Below are positions 44,993 through 56,590 of a stretch of DNA of 64,000 nucleotides, in pieces. Each line of letters begins with the position of its first letter. Position 1 is the stretch's first letter. The stretch is taken from assembly GCA_022570795.1 (NCBI GenBank), contig JAKUDP010000006.1:1984001-2048000 (forward strand), given 5' to 3'. This stretch comes from Sphaerulina vaccinii (Eukaryota; Ascomycota; Dothideomycetes; Mycosphaerellales; Mycosphaerellaceae). The notes beneath the pieces were generated by a model. The model was not told the DNA's origin and searched no databases. It worked only from the letters and a program-made list of their open reading frames with translations. The translations under genes were made by a program, and so were the position numbers.

Positions 44993-46106
44993 CTATTTCA
45001 TGAAGCCAGCCTTGCCATCACCGTCGGAGTCAACCTTTGGGTTGAGCTTGTCCATGAGCGAAGGCTTGCTGGTGCTGCTGCTGTTGCCGTGGGTAGAGTT
45101 GTTGTTGCCGCTGAGGTTACTCTCAACGTCATGCTGGCGCTGGCCAGTGAGACCAGAAGAGACTGGCTGACCAGTGAGGCCGGTGGCAGATGAAGAGCTG
45201 TGAGTGAATTGGTCAGCGATGGGCGTTCCAATTGAGCTATGACTACTCAGGACGGGTGATGGCCGAGCAGTGTGGAATGGTGACTTACCCAGCAGATGTG
45301 CCTGCAGCGCGCGAGCCGGTCAGGTTGTCTGAGGTGGAGCCAGTGGTGGCACCAGTGGTGCCGTGGCTGTGTGTGCCGTGAGAGTGGGAGGAGTGCGATC
45401 CGGTATCCTCAATGCTGTTGTTGGTGCCAGCAGTAGATGCGTGGCCTGGGCGTGGGACACCCTCGAACTGGTCGTGTCGCTCCTCACGACCGGTGAGCGA
45501 ACCGCCGGAGCTCTTGAACTCGGACATGCTCATGGCTGGGAGAGCAGATGTGGAGTGGTGCTGGGCGGCGTTGTGGTGGACCTCGTGAATTGGCACGGTG
45601 GTGTGCACAACGTGTGGCTCGACAGTCTGGCGGTTGACAACAGGCTGAAAAATATGTTAGATGAATCGATATACATTGCAGTGAAGGAGGCTTACCTGGA
45701 TGTTCTCGTGGACGTGGTGGTGGACGTGCTCGCCAGCAACGGTGGGCATGGCAGTTGTGCGGTGCTCACCAGCGACGGTCTGTGTGGTGTCCTTGAAGCG
45801 GGCCTGCTCAGCAGCGAGCTTCTGCTTGATCTGGTCGGCGTTGTCATGCTCGAAGTTGCGGTGCTCGACGCCGGCAAGGTTGTGGTGGTGCTTCTCTGGG
45901 AGGACTTGGGTGTCCTTTACAGGCTGCACCGAGGTGTGGTAGTGATCCTGGTGCACTTCCTTGTCGACTGCGGTTGTGACACGGTCTTCTTGCTGCTTCG
46001 TGATGGTCTCGTTGGTGACAGCGGGGTTGACCTTCTCGTGAACGGTGGTGTCGTGCTTGCCATCCTTGCTGATGAAGCTCTTAACTGCGTTCTTTGCGGC
46101 GTCCAT
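44993..46106 (-). CDS. His-rich hydrophilic stress/'allergen'-type protein
   Basis: Exons 46106-45696, 45644-45289 and 45197-44993, introns GTAAGC...TTCAG and GTAAGT...CACAG, with continuous phase; 323 residues. No membrane segment or signal peptide. The N-terminal 110 residues contain the conserved pattern NPAVTNETI...VDKEVHQDHYHTSVQPVKD..VLPEKHHH, found in filamentous-fungal proteins often annotated as allergens or LEA-like stress proteins. The rest is Gly/Ser/Thr/His-rich low complexity (SHSSHSHGTHSHG, TGATTGSTSDNLTG) and resembles hydrophilins. A desiccation or osmotic-stress role is inferred. The gene at 47513 carries a related domain. Confidence 0.8.
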
Positions 46107-47512
46107 ATTTAATGTGATTGAGGGGTAATTTGGTTGAATTGGATTGGGTGTTTGTTGAGGTGATGAGATTGATATATGAGTGTCCTGGCAGGAAAAGAGC
46201 TTCCATTATATTCTTCTCATCCCACATCTCTACAGCACTGGCGTGCGACGTCATGTAACGTCACGTAGTATGGTGTCCGAACTGCTTGTTGGAGCTGGCA
46301 GCTACCGAGCCGCATGAGTGGTAGAGATCCACTGTACTACTGCACTTGTCGCGACCAGACCGCAGAGAGTGGATGCTGTATGACGACCAATCCGGCAATT
46401 CTTAGCTGGAGCTAGACAGTCTCGAAGTGTTCAGCCACAGGCATCGGCTACACCGAGCCACATCCAGACTCCAGTGGATCGACAGAGTTGTGCCACGATC
46501 GCGAACTGCCTGCAGAGGCCAACGTGGCACGGGCTGGAGACGGAAGCATTGCATTCCCGAGCAGCTTCGCAACCATTGTCGATCGTGGTGAGCAGACTTT
46601 GCTGTTGGTCACCCTTCGTCTGTAGCATGATGTGCGCGGAGTAGGAGACCGCGGTCAAACTGTCCCCGCCTTGATAGAGTGTTACATCATGGTCGTGGCT
46701 GTCGTCAGGCGATACTCTCAATCCATTGGTATATAGCACTAGCCACAATATCCTGGAGTTCGGACCGACGAAACTGTACCAGAGCTGGAGCATAGGGCTC
46801 GAGATGTACAACCTCCTCCATTTGCCGGAATGCAGTCCATTGAGACAATCGTGGCGAGGAAGACAGTATGAAACTCCTCTCTGCCCTAGCATTACTCTCG
46901 GGCAAGCCGAGAAATGTGGCTCACAGCGAGAACGAAAACACTGCTCTGAAGCATATGCCAGGCCTAGCAGAAGTCTTCCCAGAGTTCTGGCCACGATGAC
47001 CACTAGCGGAATCCTTATACCGCGGGCATCTCGATGTATGGATCTTATCACAGATAAAGTTGCGAAGATCCACCTTGAAACTGCTGTCTCTGTCAAGTTC
47101 CTGGAACTGGCTCCTAGGGAACAGCTCTGAGTGGCAAATGTGGTAGACGTGACGTCTTGGATAACTCTTCTGTCGTGTCTAGAGCTGTGAGCTTCAGCCA
47201 CAAGTCCAGCAAAATCGTATTCTTTCGTACGCAGGTCGGACTTGCCAGCGACAGACACGGCTCTGGCGTAGGTGTGGATGGTGTGTCGACGCGTTGCTTG
47301 TCAAATAGAAAAAGGGTTTGTGTTTGTGGCTTGTCTCGGTTGCGCTTCCAGAGCCCTTGGAGGCGCCATGTATGCAGAACATCGTCATGAACAAATTTCC
47401 CGGAGAAACGATCTAACAACATGATGTAACAAGACACGTTCTCCAGACAACTTGTGCAGAGAGCTCTAGTGAGCTTCAGCTAATCATCGTTACTGCTGTG
47501 TTGGATCGAGGT
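46107..47512. other. Intergenic, 1.4 kb without a supported gene
   Basis: A 275-codon minus-strand frame (46431-47258) has no suitable ATG and no domain. The interval is likely the shared promoter region of two divergent genes. Confidence 0.4.
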
Positions 47513-49308
47513 ATGGCCTCCGCCTTGAAGCAAAAGTTGGACAAGGTGCTGCAACGGGGCGAGTATAGCGATGACCACGCCGCCAAGGAGACATCCAATG
47601 GAGCAGCGCCATTCCCGACGATCAGCAGAACCTCAGAGGACAAGAGACATGCTCGAAAGACGAGTTCGTTGATGCGAGACTTCGTGAGAAGTGCAAGTAA
47701 GCATCCCTGCCTCATATCCCAGTTTCTTCACACGACCCTTGCCAGATCTCTCCACAAGTTCCGCCAAGCTGGAAATCTCTGCATCCTGGTGCAACATCAC
47801 CAGAACTTCACTAACCACGAAGGACTTCAGGTCGATCAAGAACACGTCCAGGAAGTCGTGCCGGCAATGCAGTCAATGCGACGCCGGTCCGCTCGTCAAA
47901 GGAGTATACGCAAAAGTCTCCACCTCTCCCACGAGATGCACCGGCCACAGTCCGAAGAGTGGAAGACCACAGAGATCTGTCATCAGAATTCAAGCAATTG
48001 GAGGTGAACGACACTAACGGCAGTCCGATTGCGAGGAAGCCAGTCTCAGAGCATGTTGCAAAGGATGGATATGGCCAGAATGGTTCGCCACGCAACATGA
48101 ATTTCGCTTCGGCTGAAGACCCTTACTCAGAGTCAGTCGCTGATTTCAACATAGCGAGAGATGAGTCCATGCTCGCAGGAGGTCTAGAAGACAAGCATGC
48201 TATTAGGCAAGCATTGGAGAGAGATCCGCGAGAAGATGGTGTGCAGCCTCGTAGGAGTCGAGATGTCAATCGCGACGTGATCAATGTGAGGAGAAGTAAC
48301 GACTTGGCAAGGCCAGGTAGTTCTCGTCTGAGCAACGACGTGGCCAGACCAGGAAGCTCTCGTCTCAGCAACGATACTTCAAGAAATGCCATTCCAGCAG
48401 GCGCGATTCCTTCTCGCGACGCCAGTCTGGACTGGCAACGCCAGAATGGTTCTGCCACCAGACCTCGAGGCAATACTGTCAACAAAAGACTGTCAATGGA
48501 CAAACCTCTTCCAGTGGCTCCAGAAGTCCAAGCAGTCAAGAACTTCAGTACGCCATCCACTCAACCACGAGCTCAGCCAGAACATCTCGTCCACGACTCC
48601 GACGAGCCTATCGACCTCGCAGCCCGCGGCATCGACCTTACAAATACCGAAGACACCACAATCTACAAAACTCAAGCACCTGCAGTCGTCCACGAGACTG
48701 TAAGAGTCGATACCCACGAAATCATCACCGAACGTATCGAGCGAGAAATCCACACTCACGATGTCTACCACCGTATCTTGCCTATCGTGGATGTAGAAGT
48801 TCTACCACCAAGACATTTCATCCACACTCCAGCTGGAGGGCGATATGAGATATCAGAAGAGCAAGCACCCGGCGGTGCAGCCCAGAATCTGAACTTGCAG
48901 AGAGTGATTCAAGAAGCTGTAGACCGCGAGCTCGCACGTCTGTATCCACCTCAGGCTGGACCAAGACGTTTCACAGCTCTCGACTTCCCGGGCACTACTG
49001 GAGATCACAGAGCTGGTGTTGGTGAGGATGGATGCCAGTTCTCAGAGCAGACTTGGGTGCACGCTCCTGTGATCGACATGGGTGCTTATGAGAGTGGGCA
49101 GACTGTGCCGTTTCACTTTGATCATCAACGCAAGCAGGCTAGTGCTGGAGGTATTGTTGGTCAGGGGAATATGGTATACGATGACCACAAGGGTGGTGTT
49201 GGTCGACTTCCAGATGGAACGTTGGTTCAAGTGTATGATGATGCTGAGGTGCCTGGTGTTGGCACAGCGAGAAGAGGAAGTGTTGCAAGAAAGCCTGTGC
49301 CACTTTAG
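47513..49308 (+). CDS. Large hydrophilic protein with conserved HxHxxYHxxxP domain
   Basis: Exon 1 47513-47696 and exon 2 47831-49308, intron 47697-47830 (GTAAGC...CTTCAG); 553 residues. The acceptor was fixed by the open, Arg/Pro-rich frame it creates. Residues of about 150-200 hold short repeats (ARPGSSRLSND twice). In the middle is APAVVHETV.....EREIHTHDVYHRILPIVDVEVLPPRHF, homologous to a segment of the protein at 44993. The C-terminal 130 residues are Gly-rich with a conserved look (FPGTTGDHRAGVGEDG). Function unknown; the shared domain suggests a stress-related family. Confidence 0.8.
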
Positions 49309-50073
49309 GGATGTGGCAAGAGCAAGAGCGGAGTGTACTATATGTCAAAATCTGACAGCAGAGTGAGCGATGGTGTTGGTGGTTAGCATTCGGAGCATTC
49401 TGCATTTCTGCGATACAAACTGTGATACTAGTGTAACCTACATATTATGGAAGGATTCATGTTTCAACATCACCCACACTAGCAGGCATCTCGCGACACC
49501 CTAAATCTCACAAGCTGGACATCATTCAAGCACAGCTTCATGGTGCCAGTAGTCATGTATCTTAGGGTTGCCCGAAACCACTAGGACGACGACGACGTGC
49601 CTATTCTGCCTCGCATAGGTTCGCAAGCCTACCTGCTATACTTCTCTGGACGTAACATTAAAACTTGGAAGTTTGCGCGTCGATTCGCTTAGAGCGTAGC
49701 CTTCAATTTGAAAAAGGTCGAATTAACGATTTTTCGAAAATGTCGGTATTTCAGTTTCTTTATAGGCATTAGTACCAAATTGCGTCCACTTCCTAAGTCT
49801 CGGACATTCGGCAACTCGATCGATATCTTACGAAGTCGTAGTCATACGGATAGCGCTTCTCGTGTAAGAACTTAGATATTCCGACTGCCCGGAGTCGCTG
49901 ATCACACATTTGAACCCACTTCCACCTAACGGTCTAAGTGGGTCTATACCAGCTCGCATTAGACGCGAGGATTCTTGAATATTACTGAATCCGAGCTGAA
50001 ACTCGGTATGAGAATCTGAATGCTGGTCTGAAAGTGAATAATCCTCATATCGACAGCTCTGCGATCGAGTATA
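49309..50073. other. Intergenic
   Basis: No supported gene between the convergent neighbours. A B-box-like TTCAAAT string near 49910 (minus) lacks the CC end and cloverleaf partners. Confidence 0.4.
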
Positions 50074-50796
50074 CTACAACCCCACACGGCCTATGTTGGG
50101 ATTAGAGTACATCCACTCCCCCGTCCCCTTCTGATTGACGATCCCCTCCACCATAGCAGCAATCTCCTGTTCCTCCGGCACCCAAACCCCATGAGCTTTC
50201 CTCAAATGCAAATGCAATTGTCCCTGAACTTTGAAAGCTTTCTCCGACACATGAAAACCTTCCATCTCGCAAGCAGGACAACCGAACTTCTCATCTTCCG
50301 GCTGGTCCAACTTTTCGATTCTGAAGTTGTGATAAAGCAACACATGTCTTTTCATATTCTTCAAAGTTGCAAACGTTGTCAGAACACCTTGATCTTGACA
50401 AACTTTACAAGGATGGATGCGAAGTTCGTTTTTGTTATTATGGTCTAGTTCTTCGTGAGCGAGCAGCTCGTTGCTGGTGGCGAAGAAGGAGCTGCATTGT
50501 TGACATTGGATGTTCGATGTGCTTGGCTTGGTAGGATGGTATTTGTTCTTGTGTTGCGTCAGAGAGCTCATTGGAGATTGAGCACGGCCTGAGTCTCCGG
50601 TGTAGAATGTTCGGATTATGCCTTTGGTCTTGCAAGCCTCGCAGTCTTCGAAACCGTGGCTGTAGCGTTCTTGCGGCCCTTCGATGTGGGCTTTGAAAGC
50701 ACTGAGATCTGCGAGAATGTCGCCACAGATGCTGCAGTAGTATGAGCCTGGGAGTGGCTGAGCAGATGGCTGGATTTCTTCCATTCGGGAGTCCAT
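50074..50796 (-). CDS. C2H2-type zinc-finger-like protein
   Basis: Single exon, 240 residues. At least four Cys/His modules are spaced along the chain: YYCSICGDIL...H, CQQCSSFFATSNELLAHEELDH, HPCKVCQDQGVLTTF...MKRHVLLYH and FGCPACEMEGF...LHLHLRKAH. Spacings are longer than in classical C2H2 fingers and the linkers are not TGEKP, so RNA or protein binding is as likely as DNA binding. No other domain. Confidence 0.7.
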   Translation of the reverse strand: MDSRMEEIQPSAQPLPGSYYCSICGDILADLSAFKAHIEGPQERYSHGFEDCEACKTKGIIRTFYTGDSGRAQSPMSSLTQHKNKYHPTKPSTSNIQCQQCSSFFATSNELLAHEELDHNNKNELRIHPCKVCQDQGVLTTFATLKNMKRHVLLYHNFRIEKLDQPEDEKFGCPACEMEGFHVSEKAFKVQGQLHLHLRKAHGVWVPEEQEIAAMVEGIVNQKGTGEWMYSNPNIGRVGL

Positions 50797-51125
50797 GTTG
50801 GGTATTGAAGTCTAAGTTAGCTACTGTCAGCTGTGTCGTGCGAAGAAGATCGATCATCAAGATCAGCGTGCATATTCTGCCTGCTATTGTCAGTCGTAGA
50901 GGTTAATTTCTTTGTTCATAATCGTGGTTCATAATCGTAGGCTACGTTCTCTCACTTGAAGGGGGACGCATTCAGCACTGGCCTTTCATTGTTCTTCGAT
51001 GACTGTGTAGGGCTAAGCGAGAACTGCTCATCTTGCCGATCTCCTTCACTTCATCTCATTTCCTCGGACTGACGGTCTTAGGTGGTATCCAAGAATGAAG
51101 ACGATACCTTTAGCAGTCGTCAATA

Positions 51126-51737
51126 TCATACAGCTTGGGCGGCTCCGTCCACTACCTTCAAGTCAGCCGATCGGTTCACATTCGAGCATCGACGACACAC
51201 ATCCACATTAGGATAATTTACCTCATCCGGTTCGGATTCCTGCCCGAGACCTGCTGGGCAACGTGATTCCTTGTTCCCACCTTTGGTGTAGTCATTCGAT
51301 ATGGCATCGTGAAAGTGTCCCGAGAACTCCAGCTGTGCTCGCTTCCGTTGCTCCTTGTTCTTGAACTCGTTCAGGAGGATCTCCTTAATCGCCGTGGCAA
51401 GGTCAAGTTCCAATTCTTCTGTGGTGATCTTGCTGAAATAGTAGTGCTTTGGCGATGCGGTAGTAGGATCGGGTGATGTGCGATCGAGGGTCCATGTAAC
51501 ATGTTTGCCGCTTCCAGGCGGGTCTCCAGCTTCTCTGGCGGTAGCAATTTGACTCACGAACCATACGAAGCATAGTAGCACGGTGGCGTTCATGATGAAA
51601 GGACGGACACCCTCAGAGAATGATTTGCGACCCTCTTCGGTCAGATAAGGAGCTAGGTCGATCACTGCGGCTCTGAGTAACGCATTCATGCCAAACAGAC
51701 TCAAAATGTGGATTGCGAAGGCTAGGTAAAGATTCAT
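51126..51737 (-). CDS. Membrane hypothetical protein
   Basis: Frame of 203 residues from ATG 51737. Two or three hydrophobic segments lie in the first 75 residues (LYLAFAIHILSLFGMNALL, FIMNATVLLCFVWFVSQIA). A hydrophilic tail follows with a CPAGLGQ...CRRC cysteine group. No family recognised. The next upstream minus frame (to 52060) overlaps it by 4 nt and could be a separate exon, but no join was convincing. Confidence 0.5.
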   Translation of the reverse strand: MNLYLAFAIHILSLFGMNALLRAAVIDLAPYLTEEGRKSFSEGVRPFIMNATVLLCFVWFVSQIATAREAGDPPGSGKHVTWTLDRTSPDPTTASPKHYYFSKITTEELELDLATAIKEILLNEFKNKEQRKRAQLEFSGHFHDAISNDYTKGGNKESRCPAGLGQESEPDEVNYPNVDVCRRCSNVNRSADLKVVDGAAQAV

Positions 51738-52618
51738 GTTGGCTGAGTTCGTAGATTGTGGTTGGCTTGCTGATGATGTGTTTGTGTTGTTCTTGTGCTG
51801 GGCTCTTTCCTGTGGACGAAGGAGAACGAGGTACTTATGTGCTTAGCCGCGAAAGCCTTGATCAGTCTTTGCTGTCTGTCTCTGCCTCCTGAGACGTTCT
51901 GCATGTCTGGGAAATCTGCGAGGCACCAAGAGATCTGCAAGACGTTCCAGAGTGTCTCGGATCTGTAAACCATCAGTTTATAACCTTGAGAGAAGCCAAT
52001 CGTACCTTGTGCAGCCGCCTCCCGAGAAGTGGTGATCTGCCTGGCCATATGTAGCCACATAGATTCGACATGCTGTCCATGAGCTTGCCGGTCGTGCTAC
52101 CTGAAGTGCTGCTCGTAGCACTCTGCTTGTTGTGGCCACTGTTTCAGCAACTGTCTGCAGTGTCTCTGATGTTCTGCTTACGCACTGCCCTTAACACCAT
52201 ACTTGTGGCGTCATTAGAGATGTGTGATCGAAGTGTTTAGGAATAAGGGTACTGCGTATAGTGTTTAGTGAGACACAATGGTGGAGCTTGCGTGAGCTGG
52301 ACATCTGTATGCAGGTGCTGGTAGGGATCCTAGCAACGGCGCCAAACAAGAGAAGGAGGAGTCTGATCAATGCTTACAATACAAACAGAGCCCAAAACTG
52401 CTGTGTCATTAGTGCCCGTTCACTTTTCGTGCTTTCTTGCTAGAGTGGCCAGTCCACCACACCACACTGGATCATTCCTGCAACACTCGCAGCATCGCTT
52501 CGCCTCCTCGTAGTGTATGGGTAGCTACATCCGCGATTCAAGCCTGAGCATTGAAGTGATCCACGCTAATATCTTGTGTGCGCCCAACAATACCACTGGC
52601 CTCCTCGACTATTGCATC
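51738..52618. other. Intergenic
   Basis: Frames at 51734-52060 (minus) and 52261-52443 (plus) are not supported. Nothing else seen. Confidence 0.35.
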
Positions 52619-54003
52619 TCATGGTCTTCTGGCATGATACTCCCATTGTTCTTGCGTAGAGTCCTGATGTTCCCACTCCAATCGCGGAAAGCTCTGACAA
52701 TTGGCCACCAACGTGCTCACTGCCGTCGCCGGGTACTTCGACGCCCCGGGAAGTGCCTCGATCGGGGCATTGTCTGGCAAAATACGCCAATTTCTCTTCC
52801 CTACGATCTCAAATCTCTGTGTAATGCACTCGTAGCCCAAGGTGCACTTCTGTGGGCTGGAAAGCTCGCCAAGAGCACTGAACACATCGCCAGCAGTGAT
52901 TGCCGTCTTCACATCAAGTCTTCTGGTGATTACAGAAATTCGAGACTTTGCTGTAGTGCAGTGTTTCTCACGCACAGTGTATCGGACTGTTACGGCCTGG
53001 ACTGCAGGCTGCGTGATGAACATCTTTCGCCACGATGCTTCGGGTCGATGGTAGACCTCCAAGTGTTTCTGGTCTACTAGACCCATTTCAAGCCGCACAG
53101 CGTCCAATCCTTCGTCACCCGTCACATAAGACATGAATCTTAACTCGAGTCCAGGACGCGCGTTCACGAGTGGATTGGTAATGGGGCTGTCTGTCATGCG
53201 GTCGCCATTCGACGAGAGGTAGACGGCATCGGCTCCTATAGACGTCAATGTTATGCACAAGAATATGGGAGACTGTGGGAGGTGCACTTACCGCAAGGGA
53301 GGCAAGAGTTGTAGTGACCATGATCGTAGCACCGAGTGCAGACAATGAGAGTGGGCCTCCACGTGAGTGCGCCGTTGAGTTTGCAGATGTCGGAAGTTCG
53401 ATAGAAGAGCGCTGCCTGTAAAAGCTGCGATGACTCAATTGCCTTCCTCCATGTACGGCATACTCTTTGGCTGAGAAGAAGGTCTCTCGTGGGCAGTCCG
53501 TGTAGGATCCTCTCGAGAAGTTCTGCTGTCTGAAGCACTGCCGGCGCAGCACGCTCCGCGAACAGGTCTGCATCTTCGGTTTTATCGAAGCCAAACTCAT
53601 CTTCTACTCTTCGTCTAGGAGAGTCTGTCTCGGCTAGAGCGACGAAGAGCTCATGCAGGTGCTTCTCGATGGCCACAGGTTCTATGAACAGCTCTTGCAG
53701 GTGCTCTTCGATAGTCTCGGATGTGCGAGGCCTCTTGTGTTGTGTGATTGCAGGATGTGCATCTTGTTCTGCGGAGAATTCGAACTCGTCTTCTGTTATT
53801 CGTGTATACTCAGCCAAGAAGAGCTCTTGCAGGTGCTCTTCAATAGTCTCGGATATGCGAGGCTTCTTGTGTTGTGTGAATTCGGCATGGGAGTCCGCGG
53901 CACGCTTCCTGCTTGTCTTCTTGCTCTGGGCCAACGTGTCGTTGGCGACAGGTGGGAAGTAGATGTCTTCATCGCTGAGGCCGAATGCATTATCGGAGTC
54001 CAT
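52619..54003 (-). CDS. F-box protein with internal N-terminal repeats
   Basis: Exon 1 54003-53292 and exon 2 53235-52619, intron 53236-53291 (GTAAGT...CTATAG); 442 residues. The N-terminal 140 residues contain a unit of about 50 residues present twice (HK(K/R)PR(I/T)SETIEEHLQELF) plus a third shortened copy (AIEKHLHELF...VEDEFGF). The F-box follows at about residue 165: LLERILHGLPTRDLLLSQRVCRTWRK. The C-terminal half (ASWRKMFITQPAVQAVTV) is the family typical of Dothideomycete F-box proteins. It probably recruits substrates to an SCF ubiquitin ligase through Skp1. The nuclear-signal-like KKTSRKR lies near residue 30. Confidence 0.8.
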
Positions 54004-54355
54004 CTTCGCGGTTTTCGGTGTGCCGAGAGTTGTGGAAAGTGTGTGTCGAAGTGAAGGTTAATGTGGTGGTGGCGCCAGGCAGAAAGACGCGACTGAACGC
54101 GACTGACAGGGGTCGTGCTTGGCTCCTTCCTTCTTTACTTCAGCTTCCAACTTGAGCAGTTCCTTCTCGACACTTTATGCCTTCGGACATGATACGTGTA
54201 GTCCAAGTCATTCCAGCATTCAGCACAGTCAATATGTGTTGATCATCTCGTCCTGGATCGAAGATAATCGCGAACGTTACGCGATCTTCCAACCGAAGTC
54301 TTCATCGCTCCTCCAGCATAGAGGAGTCTTAGTCATGTAGTCTACATGACACCCT
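54004..54355. other. Intergenic
   Basis: No supported gene. Confidence 0.35.
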
Positions 54356-54766
54356 TCACTCTTCCAACACCGCTGAACAACTCTGGCACTCGCGGGTCAT
54401 ACCCAACCCCTCAACAGCAACCACATTGACAACCATCCACTTTCCCCTCGCAGGAATATAACTCCACATCAACTTACAAACCTCAGTCTTAACCACATCT
54501 TTGCCTAGTCCATGTTTCTCAAGTTGTAGCCAAACCTCCGCAAAGGGCGGTGTAGCTTCCATATTGATATGAGTATGGCAATCTAGTGCATCTATCTTGT
54601 AGTTGGACAGTTGTTCAGAGTAATCATCCCAGAATTTGGAGGGAGAGAAGTGTGGCCATGGGTGGAGGGCGACGTCGAAGTGACGGGCGTTGCTGGCGGA
54701 TATGAAGTCGTAGGCTATCGTTTCGAGGAACTTTGCTGTCACGATGGGGAAGCGTGAATGTGTCAT
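54356..54766 (-). CDS. SnoaL/NTF2-like fold hypothetical protein
   Basis: Single exon, 136 residues. An N-terminal helix pair (TAKFLETIAYDFISASNARHFDVALHP) is followed by strand-rich segments (HTHINMEATPPFAEVWLQLEK; VCKLMWSYIPARGKWMVVNVVAVEG), the order of SnoaL/NTF2-like proteins. The C-terminus ends with CQSCSAVLEE. The catalytic role, if any, is unknown. The fold call is tentative. Confidence 0.6.
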   Translation of the reverse strand: MTHSRFPIVTAKFLETIAYDFISASNARHFDVALHPWPHFSPSKFWDDYSEQLSNYKIDALDCHTHINMEATPPFAEVWLQLEKHGLGKDVVKTEVCKLMWSYIPARGKWMVVNVVAVEGLGMTRECQSCSAVLEE

Positions 54767-55186
54767 GATGGATTCGAGGCGAGCGTGGGGAGTTGTTGGC
54801 CATAGAAAGTTGCAGAGAGGTATTGCAGCAAGCTTTCAAGCTATTGACGTCGCGGTGCTTGTTGGTGGTAGGCTTTTCGGTGCCGATGTGGTCTGCTGCA
54901 GGCTAGATCCTGTACGCGCAACCTGCAGATCTGTGATCAGCGAGGAAGCTCTATACTCTCGGCACTGTAGTCAGTACAGTCCAGTTAGAGAGTTGTGGCC
55001 GGCTCGGAGGCCTGCCGCATCATATCACTTTCATTTCAATCATATCTATACCACGTTAACGCTCGTCCAAGCGTACTTTTGACGCCGACCCCAGGCGTAT
55101 CATGCTCCATCTGAAAGCACTTGCCTCTCACTCTCCATGCATAGTCGTCGTCTCTGCCATTCAGAGCGTATCCATACTCAGTCCAC
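54767..55186. other. Intergenic
   Basis: Nothing supported between two minus-strand genes. Confidence 0.35.
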
Positions 55187-56170
55187 TCAATGCTCATGAT
55201 CGCCGACCTTCTCCAGCTTGCCCATCTCTCTCTTCTCACCACTCTCGCCAAACAGTCGCACGCGATCGATTCTCGTCTTTTCTTCATCTCCTAGTCCATC
55301 CGCGACAAATATCGTGACGCTGGAAATGTTCTGGAACTTCACAAACCGCAGCTCCACTTTGGCAGTATGCGTCTTCTCGTCCCAGTCGCTCTCCTTGATC
55401 TCGACCGTCTGTGTAGCAGGTGTGTCTTCCGCCTCATCAAATCCTAGGACATGGCTTCGATTCGAATAGAGGTTGATCGTCTTGGGCTTCGTCGTCTCCT
55501 CGCTAGGTGTCGAAGTGATCTGTAAGCTGTGTAGCTTCAGCGTACTCTGGAAAGGTATGTACAGCATAAGCTGCTCGTCCGTATCGCTCTCGATCCAGTC
55601 CTTCTTCTTTTCTGCAGACTTTCCTTTGCCCAGTGAGCTTGGTTGTGAAGGGTCAAACAGAGATCTTCTGTCGCCTGAGGTATCCCCATCCACATTCAAG
55701 AAATCCAAACCCTTGACATCAACCTCCTCCGTGACTTCCTTGTAGTTCTTTGGCTGAGTCTGTCCAAACCACACTCCTCCTGCAACGCTCGACCCTGCCA
55801 TCTCTGAGCTTGAACCACCAGCCGCATCACTCTGTTGTGCTTCTATGGCGATCTGCTTGATTGCTTCGTTCAGAGCTTTGGGATCTGCGCCTTTGATTCG
55901 CTTCACTTCGCGTCCAGCTTTGAAGATGAGGAAGGTGGGCATGGCAGAGATGTTGTATGTGCGGGCGATGTCTTTCTGCGCGTCGGTGTCCACTTTCGTG
56001 AATGTGATGCTGCCGGGTCTGCTCAATTGTCCTGCCAGAGCCTCAAAGGCTGGCGCGATGATCTTGCATGGACCACACCATGTCGCCCAGAAGTCCGTGA
56101 CAACGATGCGGGAGGAGGAGAGAATCGAGGAGAACTGCTGCGGCGAGGAGATGTCGACGATTGTAGACAT
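55187..56170 (-). CDS. txl1: Thioredoxin-like protein with PITH domain (Txl1)
   Basis: Single exon, 327 residues. An N-terminal thioredoxin domain carries the active site FWATWCGPCKIIAP, the cis-proline ISAMPTFLIF and typical spacing. After a Ser/Ala-rich linker comes a PITH domain (LMLYIPFQSTLKLHSLQI, VELRFVKFQNISSVTIFVADG, DRVRLFGE). This is the architecture of TXNL1/S. pombe Txl1, a proteasome-associated redox protein of cytosol and nucleus. It is divergent from the small ORF at 56365. Confidence 0.95.
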   Translation of the reverse strand: MSTIVDISSPQQFSSILSSSRIVVTDFWATWCGPCKIIAPAFEALAGQLSRPGSITFTKVDTDAQKDIARTYNISAMPTFLIFKAGREVKRIKGADPKALNEAIKQIAIEAQQSDAAGGSSSEMAGSSVAGGVWFGQTQPKNYKEVTEEVDVKGLDFLNVDGDTSGDRRSLFDPSQPSSLGKGKSAEKKKDWIESDTDEQLMLYIPFQSTLKLHSLQITSTPSEETTKPKTINLYSNRSHVLGFDEAEDTPATQTVEIKESDWDEKTHTAKVELRFVKFQNISSVTIFVADGLGDEEKTRIDRVRLFGESGEKREMGKLEKVGDHEH

Positions 56171-56364
56171 TTTGTTTGATTCTGGCGAGAGAGGGTTGTT
56201 GATGTGTGAAGAGACTCAAACAACAGTGGTGAGAGAAGGTGTATTGATGGAAGGAGGGGCAGTCTTCGAAACACATGGACCTCTGGAAGTGCCACTTCCA
56301 CATGCTGACTACAACATCTCTTCCCTCTTCATCATATGGACAACTATTACTGTTAAGCTAGATA

Positions 56365-56565
56365 ATGAGCTCCGATCTTCGACTCGCTGGCCTCCAACTC
56401 ACCAAACCAGAAAGACTTATTGTTGTCGCTCTCAGCTATCTGTTCTGCGCGCCTCTCATCTGGACCAACGGCAGGAAGTTCAGCCATTACCTCTACGAGA
56501 CCGCGCTTGAGGTCAGGCGACAAATGCAAGAAGAAGACCGCGACAACAGAAGAAACGCTGTCTGA
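56365..56565 (+). CDS. Conserved-looking 66-residue membrane protein
   Basis: ATG 56365 to TGA 56563-56565. The protein has one hydrophobic segment (RLIVVALSYLFCAPLIW) after a short N-terminus, then a charged helix (YETALEVRRQMQEEDRDNRR), typical of small mitochondrial or ER membrane proteins. Its stop is 25 nt before the start of the TUG/UBX gene on the same strand, echoing the tandem at 18573/18920. No family name recognised. Confidence 0.6.
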   Translation: MSSDLRLAGLQLTKPERLIVVALSYLFCAPLIWTNGRKFSHYLYETALEVRRQMQEEDRDNRRNAV

Positions 56566-56590
56566 TTATCTCTCAATCGATCAGGCAGTC

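Noticed and set aside
46431..47258. 275-codon open frame on minus strand
   Set aside because: No suitable ATG start, no domain or signal, and composition like the complement of non-coding DNA.
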